A DNA stretch of 22,393 nt, from IMG/VR virus record IMGVR_UViG_3300012920_000307, positions 1 through 22,393 of that record. One strand, given 5' to 3'. Position 1 is the stretch's first letter. Every line of letters starts with the position of its first letter. The position numbers and the translations under genes were made by a program. Positions 1 to 7,598 of this stretch are shown here, piece after piece. A model generated the notes under the pieces. The model was not told the origin of the DNA and ran no database searches. It saw only the letters and a list, made by a program, of their open reading frames with translations. This stretch comes from a virus.

Positions 1-2895
1 AGTAAAGGTGGCTATATCATTGCCGCCAGTATCTTGTATCTTCAGAGCGCCAGCGCCCTGTGTTCTAAGGAGAAAATCACCTGTCTTGTTTTCAAGAATG
101 GTGTTAGTGGCATTGTGATAGATTTCAAAATCTGAGCCTGTTCCTACGACAATTTTGTCGTTATCGGCCATATCAATATCATTGCCATTCGACTGAAGAT
201 CGCCGCCGAGTTGTGGTGAAGTATCCTCAGATACATTGTCTAATGCATTTGGGTTAGCCGTTGCACTAGATGCAATGCCATCTAGCTTTGTACCATCAGT
301 AGCAAGGTCACGACCGTCCACTGTGCCTGATACAGTGATGTTGCCTGTGACACCGATGCCACCGCTGGCAGTTTCGAGCTTCTTGGAGTTGTCGTAGTAA
401 AGCTCAACCGCACCGTTTTGAATGGCGTGTATCAACTTTTCTGAATTGGCTGCATTGTTGAGCTTGAAGTGGTTTGTCCTTACAAAAAGGTCACCAGTGC
501 CATTATCGTGTATTACAGAATTAGAACCGTTGTGATAAATCTCTAAATCGCCATCCGCACCAAATTTGGCTTTGACATTATCACTGAAGGACAAGTCACC
601 CGATGTCTTGGTATCTGCCGCATCACTACGAAGGAATGAAGATCCTTGAACACCATCTAGTGTATCAGCATCACCAGCAGTTGCCGCTTTACCAGAAGTA
701 TTAGCGCCAATATTATCGCCAATTGAAATTGTCTTAGTGGAACCTTCTGCATCAGAACCGGTAATGACAATAGAGTTATTGCCTGCGGCTAGAGTTTCAA
801 CATAGTTACCAGTTGTATCTGTGCCAAGTGCGATCTGATTAGTTGTATTGAATTGACCAATTTTTATTTCTGAAACTAGTTTACGTTTCTGAGAACCATT
901 ATCAAGATATACTAACTCATCTTGTGAACCAACAATATCAGCGGTGCCATCCGTAAGTTCTGTCAGGTCAACATCAATGGTAGGTGTTGCACCCTCACCA
1001 GAATTGTTTTGCAGGTCAATCAAGGCACCTGCTGTTAGGCTTGCTACATAGTTACCAGTTGTATCTGTGCCTAGCGCAACAGAGTTATTCTGAATAGTAG
1101 CGTTGATTGTGATATCTTGTGAACCATCAAAGTTCGCAGAACCAGACAGATCACCACCAAGATTAATAGCACGGGCAGTTGCAAGTGCAGTTGCGTTATC
1201 TGAAGTACCTGTAATAGTAGCGTTGATTGTTCCAGAAACAGTAACATCACCAGCAACAGAGATATCATTACCCACATCAATATCGTCTGCAAATAACTTG
1301 CGCCAACGAACAGTGTTTGTGCCCAAGTCTTCCGCACTGTCTGAGTTAGGGATTAGATCGCCAGAGACAAGTTGTTGTGAGCCAAGTGACCATCTGTTCT
1401 CGGATTCATCATAGATGAATGATACATCTGCATCAGAACCACGATTGATTGAAATACCAGCATCTTCAGAAGCCGCTACTCCACTGCCCAAGTCAGAGTT
1501 GAGTGTTAGAATAGCATCACCAATATTAACTTCATTTGAGTTTACTGTCGTCTGTGTGCCAGAAACTGTCAAGTTACCAGAGACAACAAGGTTTTCTGCA
1601 ATTGTGATATTATCTGTAAGTTTGCTGCCATCAACAGAGTTAGATGCGATGGTTGTACTAATCGATGCGGCGTTAGAACTGAAAGCAGTTGCAGAAGCAG
1701 TAACATCACCTGTAAGAGTAACAGTAGCTGCGGCACCCAAACGAGCATTAGCTAGAGCGATAGTATTTGCCACTTGCATTCTATCAGAGACAAGAGTACG
1801 AATAGCTGTATTAGTGCCTGATACACTTGTGAGAATATTGCTGATATCTGTATCGTTACTAGCAATACGGGGATTTGTGTTTGCAATGTAAGAGTTTAGA
1901 TTAGCAGTAACACTTGTATGAAGTGATTGTGCGTTAGCGACTTGCATCCTATCAGAGACAAGTGTGCGAATAGCAGTGTTAGTGCCAGAAATGCTTGTTA
2001 AAACATTGTCAACACGACCAGCTTGCGTTGTAACCAATGAACGAATTGCCGTGTTGGTACCAGAAACACTTGTGAGGATATTACTGATACGAGGATTAGT
2101 GTTAGCGATATATGAGTTTAGATTGGCAGTGATATTAGTATGAAGTGACTGTGCATTTGCTACTTGCATTCTGTCGGATACAAGAGTATTAGTATTTGCC
2201 ACTTGCATACGATCTTTGATGTCAGCATCTAGACCAAGTGTGCCAGCAGTTGTTGGAAGTGTAAGATCAATGTTACCAGAGTAATCAGAATGTGCGGCAG
2301 ACTTAACCCTTGTTCTGTGAGCATTACTTACTTCACAGTAGAAATCTACATATGCAGGATTACCAGTAGCTGTGAAAATAGAAATCGCACCGTTTGCAAT
2401 ATTCACACCTGAAGAAGCGCCTTCGCTATCAATAGCAAGCGTGGCTTTCATAGATTGTCCAGTTGTTGACAGTTTTGAAACCGCATTAGCTACTTGCATT
2501 CTGTCATTTACAAGAGTTGTTGTATTTGCTACTTGCATTCTGTCAGACACAAGAGTACGAATAGCAGTGTTAGTGCCAGAAACACTTGTGAGAATATTAG
2601 TAATACGAGGATTAGTGTTAGCGATATATGAGTTTAAGTTTGCTGTGACATTTGTATGAAGTGCTTGAGTGTTTGCAACCTGCATTCTGTCGTTAATTGT
2701 AGCAGTATCAGAATCTACATACTCAAGACCGTTAGTATTTGCGTTTACTGCTAAAACTTGACCAGCAGTACCGACCTGACGCAGACCTGTGCCGCCATGT
2801 GAAATGCCAATCCTCTCTCCACTCTGAAACTCTGCAAGACCTGTAGCATTGTTCTGAGCATCAAATACTGTTCTGATTGGGGTTTTTACTGTCAT
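1..2895 (-). CDS. Very large tail fibre protein, 3' end outside window (at least 965 residues)
   Basis: From the ATG at 2895 the frame stays open, by my reading at several spaced points, to the left edge, giving about 965 residues. AGGA at 2908-2905, nine bases upstream, overlaps the previous stop. The N-terminus 'MTVKTPIRTVFDAQNNATGL' then 'AEFQSGERIGISHGGTGL' is a common marine phage fibre start. Residues about 68-375 hold repeats built on DRMQVAN (separate entry). Next come '[20 protein letters not shown]', the LG...RWRKLFADD motif, two ALGTDTTGNYV modules, and EIYHNGSNS/EIYHNATNT blocks with 'GTVDGRDLATDGTKLDGI' between. These modules are known from trimeric host-recognition fibres. The distal receptor-binding end lies beyond position 1, and whether it ends in a chaperone domain cannot be seen. 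Confidence 0.88.
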   Translation of the reverse strand, partial: MTVKTPIRTVFDAQNNATGLAEFQSGERIGISHGGTGLRQVGTAGQVLAVNANTNGLEYVDSDTATINDRMQVANTQALHTNVTANLNSYIANTNPRITNILTSVSGTNTAIRTLVSDRMQVANTTTLVNDRMQVANAVSKLSTTGQSMKATLAIDSEGASSGVNIANGAISIFTATGNPAYVDFYCEVSNAHRTRVKSAAHSDYSGNIDLTLPTTAGTLGLDADIKDRMQVANTNTLVSDRMQVANAQSLHTNITANLNSYIANTNPRISNILTSVSGTNTAIRSLVTTQAGRVDNVLTSISGTNTAIRTLVSDRMQVANAQSLHTSVTANLNSYIANTNPRIASNDTDISNILTSVSGTNTAIRTLVSDRMQVANTIALANARLGAAATVTLTGDVTASATAFSSNAASISTTIASNSVDGSKLTDNITIAENLVVSGNLTVSGTQTTVNSNEVNIGDAILTLNSDLGSGVAASEDAGISINRGSDADVSFIYDESENRWSLGSQQLVSGDLIPNSDSAEDLGTNTVRWRKLFADDIDVGNDISVAGDVTVSGTINATITGTSDNATALATARAINLGGDLSGSANFDGSQDITINATIQNNSVALGTDTTGNYVASLTAGALIDLQNNSGEGATPTIDVDLTELTDGTADIVGSQDELVYLDNGSQKRKLVSEIKIGQFNTTNQIALGTDTTGNYVETLAAGNNSIVITGSDAEGSTKTISIGDNIGANTSGKAATAGDADTLDGVQGSSFLRSDAADTKTSGDLSFSDNVKAKFGADGDLEIYHNGSNSVIHDNGTGDLFVRTNHFKLNNAANSEKLIHAIQNGAVELYYDNSKKLETASGGIGVTGNITVSGTVDGRDLATDGTKLDGIASSATANPNALDNVSEDTSPQLGGDLQSNGNDIDMADNDKIVVGTGSDFEIYHNATNTILENKTGDFLLRTQGAGALKIQDTGGNDIATFT
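796..1089 (-). repeat. Two copies of the ALGTxTTGNYV fibre module within the large fibre gene
   Basis: Copies at 1089-1042 (NNSVALGTDTTGNYVA) and 840-796 (NQIALGTDTTGNYVE). Related copies occur in two other genes, at 4065-4018 and 6486-6442, with the DNA visibly similar in all four. Confidence 0.8.
1765..2691 (-). repeat. DRMQVAN-based repeat region in the large fibre gene
   Basis: The heptapeptide DRMQVAN (one copy KDRMQVAN with an extra Lys before it) begins at 2691, 2544, 2505, 2214, 2175, 1953 and 1785. Three copies of a longer module follow the pattern 'LHTxVTANLNSYIANTNPRI' then 'NILTSVSGTNTAIRTLVS', at about 2690-2545, 2174-1954 (with an internal extra SGTNTAIR segment) and 1952-1786. 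Copies are similar at DNA level but diverged at synonymous sites. Between copies 3 and 4 of DRMQVAN lies a non-repeat segment of about 90 residues. Confidence 0.85.
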
Positions 2896-2906
2896 TTTTC
2901 TCTATC

Positions 2907-3512
2907 CTAGAATGAAAATAGTGTATTATCGTTTTCTACTAAGGGGGTGCCATCACTTAAAGTAAACGCTCTGAAAATTCTTCTATCATTGTTCACTTTC
3001 ATTTGAAAAGTGTTTGCGGCATTATTCAAGTCACCAGCAAGAAATAAACTAACCTTTTTTCCAACGACGGCGCCAGTGGCAGCATCAAGTGTCGCAAGTT
3101 CTGTTTGTGTAGAGTCATCGACTTGAACCTTTGAACCCGCAGGCAAAACAGCACCTGCCGCAGAAATCGACAATGTTCCTGTTCCGTCAGAAGATAGTGT
3201 TGCGCCACCAAGATTAATAGTTTGACCTGATAGAAATAGTTCGGCAAATCTTTTTGTTGCACTTCCAATATTTGATACATTGTTTGAAGAAGGCAAGATA
3301 TCATTGGTTACTGTAATGTCATTGCCTACAGTAAGATTGTTTGTGATATTTTGATTTTGAGTATTTGCACCAATTTGAAATACAGAAGAGCCGTCGGTAG
3401 AATAAAGAACACCATCTCTTGTATTAAGAGCAAGTTCTCCTGCTTCAATCTGTGAAGTTGTAGGCACCCTGTCCTGAACAGAACTGCGCTTTATTTTTAC
3501 TACCGCTGCCAT
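2907..3512 (-). CDS. Short fibre-like protein, N-terminal paralogue of the 312-residue gene (201 residues)
   Basis: It starts 'MAAVVKIKRSSVQDRVPTTS' then 'QIEAGELALNTRDGVLYSTD', parallel to the upstream neighbour. It carries the fibre motif 'NDILPSSNNVSNIGSATKRF' at residues 70-100, and 'SKVQVDDSTQTEL' near 135, matching 'STVQVDDSQLKL' in the 312-residue protein. The C-terminus ('MKVNNDRRIFRAFTLSDGTP') differs and lacks DGGTY. The ATG follows a GAGGAG site (3526-3521) with eight bases of spacing. It probably arose by duplication of a fibre N-terminal domain, or is an accessory short fibre. Function is inferred from modules only. Its stop lies 11 bases before the next ATG. Confidence 0.83.
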   Translation of the reverse strand: MAAVVKIKRSSVQDRVPTTSQIEAGELALNTRDGVLYSTDGSSVFQIGANTQNQNITNNLTVGNDITVTNDILPSSNNVSNIGSATKRFAELFLSGQTINLGGATLSSDGTGTLSISAAGAVLPAGSKVQVDDSTQTELATLDAATGAVVGKKVSLFLAGDLNNAANTFQMKVNNDRRIFRAFTLSDGTPLVENDNTLFSF

Positions 3513-3561
3513 ATGTATGGCTCCTCTTTAATGTCTATGTAGACCGAGTGTATAGTTTTAT

Positions 3562-4500
3562 TTAGTATGTGCCACCATCAATGATAGCATCTACTTGTGC
3601 AAGGCTGAAGCCAGTATCACCAGTATTAACAGTTGTTGTTGGTTCCACATCTAGACCAGTAAAGAACTTGAAAGTGCCACTGTCAGATGCATCTCTGAAG
3701 TAACCTGTAAACTGAACAGCGGAGTTACCAGAAACAACATACTTTGCATATACACCAGTATCTACCGTGTCTGCGGCGTTATTCGCAGAAAGTTTTAACT
3801 GTGAATCATCGACTTGTACAGTAGAAGATGAAATGTATGTCGTTGAGCCTTCAACAGTTAGATTACCATCAACAGTAATGTTACCACTAACAGCCGTGTT
3901 ACCTGTAACAGTAAGATTGTTTGGAATAGTTACGTTATCTGCAAGTCCAACTGTAACTGCCGCTGTCTCTGAACCTGAGCCAGATACGCTAGTCTCGTTA
4001 GCAGTAGCCGCAATAGTGGCAACGTAATTACCAGTTGTCTTTGTGCCAAGAGCAACAGAGTTGTTACCGATTGTGTTAGCGACGATACCACCCGCCGCAA
4101 TCTTAGCCGCAGTGATTGCCGCATCTGCAATTTTATCAGTGCTGACTTGTTTGTCGCCAATGTGTGCAGTATCAATTGAACCATCTGTGTAATGTTCAGA
4201 GTCAACCGCATTATCCGCAAGTTTTGCACCTGTGACGGCATCGTTAGCAAGTTCAGCGGTAACAACACCGCCATCTTTAATCGTTACTGCGCCAGATGAT
4301 ACTGCAAAGTTGTCAGACGAAAAACTGGCAACACCTTTGGTTGTCGTAGTAGCATCATCAGAGGTAATCGCAGTTACGCCAGTTGAGTTGCCTACAAATA
4401 GTTTTCTATCAAACAGGTTGACAGCTAATTCACCAGCCTCGAGGCTACTCGGAGCGGAGCCGCTAGTCGAACTGCGTTTAATTTTAATAACAGAAGCCAT
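3562..4500 (-). CDS. Fibre-like protein with 'KIKRSS...EAGELAVN' N-terminus and DGGTY C-terminus (312 residues)
   Basis: The N-terminus 'MASVIKIKRSSTSGSAPSSL' followed by 'EAGELAVNLFDRKLFVGN' is the short repeat domain found at the start of many phage fibres and tropism-type proteins, and it is shared with the next gene. The middle has Ala/Asp/Thr-rich repeats ('VTAELANDAVTGAKLADNAV', 'IADAAITAAKIAAGGIVANT') and the shared modules '[20 protein letters not shown]' and 'NNLTVTGNTAVSGNITVDGN'. The C-terminus has 'FKFFTGLDVEPTTTVNTGDT' and ends 'VDAIIDGGTY'. The AAGGAG ribosome site fixes the start. It probably forms part of the host-recognition fibre set, with receptor unknown. Its C-terminal block lacks the S74 chaperone, so trimer folding must depend on something else. 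Confidence 0.85.
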   Translation of the reverse strand: MASVIKIKRSSTSGSAPSSLEAGELAVNLFDRKLFVGNSTGVTAITSDDATTTTKGVASFSSDNFAVSSGAVTIKDGGVVTAELANDAVTGAKLADNAVDSEHYTDGSIDTAHIGDKQVSTDKIADAAITAAKIAAGGIVANTIGNNSVALGTKTTGNYVATIAATANETSVSGSGSETAAVTVGLADNVTIPNNLTVTGNTAVSGNITVDGNLTVEGSTTYISSSTVQVDDSQLKLSANNAADTVDTGVYAKYVVSGNSAVQFTGYFRDASDSGTFKFFTGLDVEPTTTVNTGDTGFSLAQVDAIIDGGTY

Positions 4501-4526
4501 TATGGCACTCCTTCTTTATTTTTTTA

Positions 4527-4826
4527 TTACCTAAGTTGTCCACCTTTACGGACTGGCTTTTTAGTATTTTCTCTATTTATAATTGTTTCGAGTGGCAAAT
4601 GTTTTTTATAGAAATGAAGATCAGCTTCTAGTTTACGAATCTTAGCATCCTTATCATTAATCTCTTGCCGTGCATGAGGAGGAACAGGCAGTTTATTCTG
4701 TTCATCTATTCCTCTTTCTAAGATGTCCACTTTAGTTTGTAATACTAATATTTCTTGATTCAAATCAGCAATTCTATTATTTTGCTGTCTCATATAAGTT
4801 TCAAGAACTTCAATTTCTTTGTTCAT
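4527..4826 (-). CDS. Coiled-coil protein (99 residues), function unknown
   Basis: A strongly helical, charged protein quite unlike its Thr/Ser-rich neighbours. Residues 1-42 ('NKEIEVLETYMRQQNNRIAD', 'LNQEILVLQTKVDILERGID') show heptad spacing of Leu/Ile/Val. A Pro-rich break follows ('NKLPVPPHARQE'), then a second helix 'KDAKIRKLEADLHFYKKHLP' and a basic tail 'KKPVRKGGQLR'. It is translationally coupled to the 237-residue gene (TAATG). A virion trimerisation element, fibre assembly chaperone or linker are all possible, and none is proven. Its last third contains an embedded TATAAATA promoter-like sequence for the next gene. Confidence 0.8.
   Translation of the reverse strand: MNKEIEVLETYMRQQNNRIADLNQEILVLQTKVDILERGIDEQNKLPVPPHARQEINDKDAKIRKLEADLHFYKKHLPLETIINRENTKKPVRKGGQLR
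4574..4581 (-). promoter_or_regulatory. Probable T4-type late promoter before the 312-residue gene
   Basis: An exact minus-strand TATAAATA, followed by GAGAAAATAC, lies within the end of the coiled-coil gene about 73 bases upstream of the ATG at 4500. That ATG has its own AAGGAG site (4513-4508, seven bases of spacing), and this junction is not a stop/start overlap. Late-gene sigma gp55 of T4-like phages recognises TATAAATA without a -35 element. Confidence 0.55.
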
Positions 4827-5539
4827 TAATAAGTGCCACCATCCACATCACTAAAAGTTGGTGTTCCGTTTGCGGCTACTTGAAAGACTTCTCCAGAAGT
4901 ACCAGAAATATAGTTCAATGCAGATGAACTTTTGCCAACTAGAACACCATTGTTTGTTACAGAGTTGAGTCCTGTGCCGCCGTATTGTGTGCCTAATACA
5001 TTTGATAAAACTAGAGTAGAGATTGTAGCTGTATCAGAAACTTCTAGTGAAGTTGTACTTAGTGCTGGCGCACTTAAAGTGCCGCTACTAGGATTATACA
5101 CAAATTGACTTGACTGGGATTCAATCTGTAAACGAACATCAGTTGAGCCGTCTGAGGTTGTAGTCGTAAAGGGAACTTTAAAGTTATTATTGGTATTTAC
5201 TGCCGACACTGCGATATTGTTTGCAGAGATATTAGACAGATTCATAGTAAATGTAGAACCGTCTTGTCTAGTAAATGTTGCAATGTCACCAGAGACAGAA
5301 ACACTAGCAACAGAAGTATTTGCAGCCTGAATAGTAGTTAGTGCTTGTTGAACGAAAGTATCACTAGCACTATCATAAACAAGAATAGAGTTATCGGGTT
5401 GACTTTGAGTGTTTACATCACTGAGCGTATCAAGTCTGCTTCCCGCTGATACCTGATTTTTCAGCGTGACATTTTCTGAAGCAGACTTAAATTTTGCTTG
5501 AAAGTTTCCTTGTCCCGGTGAGAAAGTTACTCTAGTCAT
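4826..5539 (-). CDS. Fibre-like virion structural protein ending in DGGTY (237 residues)
   Basis: The protein starts 'MTRVTFSPGQGNFQAKFKSA' and is Ser/Thr/Asn-rich with mostly beta character. It contains 'SRLDTLSDVNTQSQPDNSIL' followed by 'VYDSASDTFVQ' near residues 34-65, a phrase common in phage fibre and structural proteins. Near the C-terminus is 'LGTQYGGTGLNSVTNNGVLV', the GGTGL motif also found in the large fibre gene at the left edge, and it ends 'FSDVDGGTY'. The final DGGTY is identical in the 312-residue protein downstream. The start has a strong AAGGAG site and a TATAAATA promoter-like sequence just upstream. Its stop overlaps the next gene's ATG (TAATG). It is probably a short fibre, fibre tip or adhesin component; the exact role cannot be read from sequence. 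Confidence 0.82.
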   Translation of the reverse strand: MTRVTFSPGQGNFQAKFKSASENVTLKNQVSAGSRLDTLSDVNTQSQPDNSILVYDSASDTFVQQALTTIQAANTSVASVSVSGDIATFTRQDGSTFTMNLSNISANNIAVSAVNTNNNFKVPFTTTTSDGSTDVRLQIESQSSQFVYNPSSGTLSAPALSTTSLEVSDTATISTLVLSNVLGTQYGGTGLNSVTNNGVLVGKSSSALNYISGTSGEVFQVAANGTPTFSDVDGGTY

Positions 5540-5556
5540 CTCTTACTCCTTTTATA

Positions 5557-5564
5557 TATTTATA
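5557..5564 (-). promoter_or_regulatory. Probable T4-type late promoter before the 237-residue gene
   Basis: The minus strand has an exact TATAAATA in the 33-base intergenic gap. It is followed by TATAAAAGGAGTAAGAG and the ATG at 5539. The AAGGAG at 5551-5546 is a strong Shine-Dalgarno site with six bases of spacing. This is one of the few non-overlapping junctions, as expected for an independently initiated late transcript. The leader would be very short (about 10-12 bases). Confidence 0.6.
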
Positions 5565-5572
5565 TGAGACAA

Positions 5573-5911
5573 CTACCTTGTAACTTGAGGCGTGACCGTG
5601 ACAATTCCTTGAACTAGGCGTGAGCGAGTATTTGCGGCATTTGTAATCTCTACATCATAAACATATCTACCATCAGCAATGTTTGATGTCTGGGTTCTGC
5701 TTAGTGACAGTGTTAGTTCGCCAGAAGTTCTAGGGCTACCAAACGACACTGTAAAATCTGTAGCCGTGTTTGATGTAAAATGCTTTCTAATCTGAGCGGC
5801 GCCTGTATAGCCAGTCAAGTTAGTTGCATTGCCATTTTCATCTTCAACAGTAAGAGTTGTAGAGAAGTCTGTTCCCTGTTCTACTGTGATATTTGCTTTT
5901 GCTGCCGCCAT
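5573..5911 (-). CDS. Small beta-rich virion structural protein (112 residues)
   Basis: The 112-residue product starts '[20 protein letters not shown]' and contains 'NLTGYTGAAQIRKHF', 'ELTLSLSRTQTSNIADGRYV' and 'YDVEITNA'. I recall this pattern from small structural proteins beside fibre genes in marine T4-like phages. It resembles the N-terminal beta domain used by receptor-binding or baseplate upper proteins to dock fibres. No signal peptide, membrane segment or catalytic motif is visible. Its ATG overlaps the stop of the S74 fibre by one base (TAATG), so it is probably coupled to it, and it ends 33 bases before the next start. A docking or accessory role to the fibre is inference. It could also be a decoration protein. 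Confidence 0.85.
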   Translation of the reverse strand: MAAAKANITVEQGTDFSTTLTVEDENGNATNLTGYTGAAQIRKHFTSNTATDFTVSFGSPRTSGELTLSLSRTQTSNIADGRYVYDVEITNAANTRSRLVQGIVTVTPQVTR

Positions 5912-7587
5912 TATTTGCTCTCTAGTTCTTTTACTCTAGCTGATAATTCTTTCACCGCTTCAATAAGTAGACCTGTTAGCTGATCATAAGAAACTGTCAA
6001 GTAAGGATCATCATCTTTGAGTCCTCTGACTTCTTTGACCGCTTGTGGTAGAACTTCCATAACATCTTGTGCGATAACACCAGCACTTTTCTTTCCGCTA
6101 CTCTTCCAGTTGAACTCAACACCATTTAGCTGTTCAACTTTATTCATTGCGTCATCAATGACGCTGACATTCTCTTTAAGATTGATATCTGATGAAGTGA
6201 CAGATGATTCTGAAATAACATCGCCATCGACATGCAAGTCACCATCACTTGTGAGACGCATATCTAGAACACCATCTAGATAGAAGTCATGTGCTGTCGC
6301 TGTGATATCGTAGTAGTCATTTGTATCTTGACCGATTTTTGTAACATCGCCACGCAAGTCTGATTCGATTGAAATTGAATGAGCAATGCCTTCACCAGTT
6401 GCGGCGCCAGTTGTGTCAATACCTGAACCAGCGGTGATTGTTGCAACATAGTTGCCAGTTGTCTTCGTGCCGAGAGCAACAGCATTGTCATCAACGGCAG
6501 AAGCAGAACCTGTAAGATTACCAATGAAGGTGTTCGCTACTAGGTTTCTATCGTCAAGTGTCCATCTATGATTTGTCTCATCAAACAAGAATGAGTAGTT
6601 GACTTCATCTCCACGTTCAATGGTGATACCACCATCTTGAGAAGGTGTGCCAGTTGCATTGCTGTTTAGAACAATAATGTTATCAGCAATATTTACAGTT
6701 TCAGTATTGACAGTTGTTGTAGTTCCTGATACAGTTAAGTTACCAGTAACAACAACATTCTCACCAACATTTAACTGACCACCGATCGTCACATCATCTG
6801 GCAAACCAATTGTAACTGTACCGTCAGAACGAGATACCGTTGTCTCATTTGCTGTCGCTGAGATTGCAAGAACAGCGCCGGTTGTGGCATTTTTGAGTGA
6901 AACTGCGCCAGAAGATACACTGAAGTCATCACTATCGAATGATGCGATACCTTTGTTTGAAGTGCTTGCATCTTCACCAGCGATTGTTACTGTTGAACCA
7001 GTTGCGCTTGTATCGATACCTTCTCCACCAGAGAATGTAAATCCATGACTTGCCGCTGTCGCTGTTCCTGAATCAGAAGCGGCAGTTTTAACAACATTGT
7101 CGTCAAGAGAGACATGTCCACTTGAAAGTGAGAAGTCGTTTGAGTTAAATGATGCAAGACCACGACCTGTGCTAGATGTAGTTGTAGCAGTATCAATGAA
7201 TGCTTTGTGTGTCGTTCCGCCTTGTGTAGTTACTGTAATGACATTATTTGATTGTGTGTAATCGATATTCGACACACCCTCAACATTTGTATTTGAAATA
7301 CCAATCACTTGTCCTCTATCATTTACAGTAATGATTGGAACTTGCGTTGCACTGCCAGCGGTAGTCAAAGCCGCTGTTAGTGTATTAGCGATCATCGTAG
7401 TTGTGATTGTCTTTGCGGTAATAGCATTGTTTGCGTGTAGCTTACCGTTAGAACTTACAACGATTGTGCCATCATTAGTGATGTTACCATCAATGTCTGC
7501 GTTTGTATCTACAAAAAGACTACCACTTGCATAGATGTTTGTCCACTTGTTAGATGTTCCGCCCAAGTTCACTGTGCCTGTTGGCAA
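5911..7587 (-). CDS. Tail fibre protein, C-terminal part with peptidase S74 (endosialidase-type) chaperone domain
   Basis: As read from an internal TTG this gives 558 residues. That TTG has no ribosome site, and the same frame extends back to 7656, so it is probably the second half of the fibre gene starting at 9236. The body is Thr/Ser/Asn-rich fibre repeats. They include '[20 protein letters not shown]' and a module with '[14 protein letters not shown]', '[20 protein letters not shown]' and '[10 protein letters not shown]', both shared with other fibre genes here. The last 93 residues (from 6192) are an S74 intramolecular chaperone: '[20 protein letters not shown]', 'LNGVEFNWK', '[17 protein letters not shown]', '[20 protein letters not shown]'. 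In this family the domain trimerises the fibre and cleaves itself off at a Ser-Asp site, and the SD of SDINLKEN fits. The stop overlaps the next ATG (TAATG). Confidence 0.9.
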   Translation of the reverse strand: MPTGTVNLGGTSNKWTNIYASGSLFVDTNADIDGNITNDGTIVVSSNGKLHANNAITAKTITTTMIANTLTAALTTAGSATQVPIITVNDRGQVIGISNTNVEGVSNIDYTQSNNVITVTTQGGTTHKAFIDTATTTSSTGRGLASFNSNDFSLSSGHVSLDDNVVKTAASDSGTATAASHGFTFSGGEGIDTSATGSTVTIAGEDASTSNKGIASFDSDDFSVSSGAVSLKNATTGAVLAISATANETTVSRSDGTVTIGLPDDVTIGGQLNVGENVVVTGNLTVSGTTTTVNTETVNIADNIIVLNSNATGTPSQDGGITIERGDEVNYSFLFDETNHRWTLDDRNLVANTFIGNLTGSASAVDDNAVALGTKTTGNYVATITAGSGIDTTGAATGEGIAHSISIESDLRGDVTKIGQDTNDYYDITATAHDFYLDGVLDMRLTSDGDLHVDGDVISESSVTSSDINLKENVSVIDDAMNKVEQLNGVEFNWKSSGKKSAGVIAQDVMEVLPQAVKEVRGLKDDDPYLTVSYDQLTGLLIEAVKELSARVKELESK

Positions 7588-7598
7588 GATGCTTGAAT

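Noticed and set aside
1103-1891. Plus-strand open frames over the large fibre gene (103 and 158 residues)
   Set aside because: They are antisense to a continuous minus-strand fibre frame with recognisable repeats; their Ala/Val/Ser-rich translations mirror the Thr/Asn-rich fibre codons, and no plus-strand gene context exists.
1765-2691. CRISPR-like or diversity-generating repeat structure
   Set aside because: Repeats are in frame, vary mostly at synonymous or conservative positions, differ in spacing, and no reverse transcriptase or template repeat is visible.
3530-3561. Possible terminator or promoter in the gap after the 312-residue gene (CTAAATA and a short GTCTA/TAGAC inverted repeat)
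   Set aside because: The inverted repeat is only five bases and lacks a U-tract on the minus strand; CTAAATA partly comes from the stop codon context.
5911-7587. S74 fibre fragment as an independent gene starting at the TTG at 7587
   Set aside because: No ribosome site precedes it, the frame extends upstream with fibre-like sequence to 7656, and the start would cut through a conserved motif.
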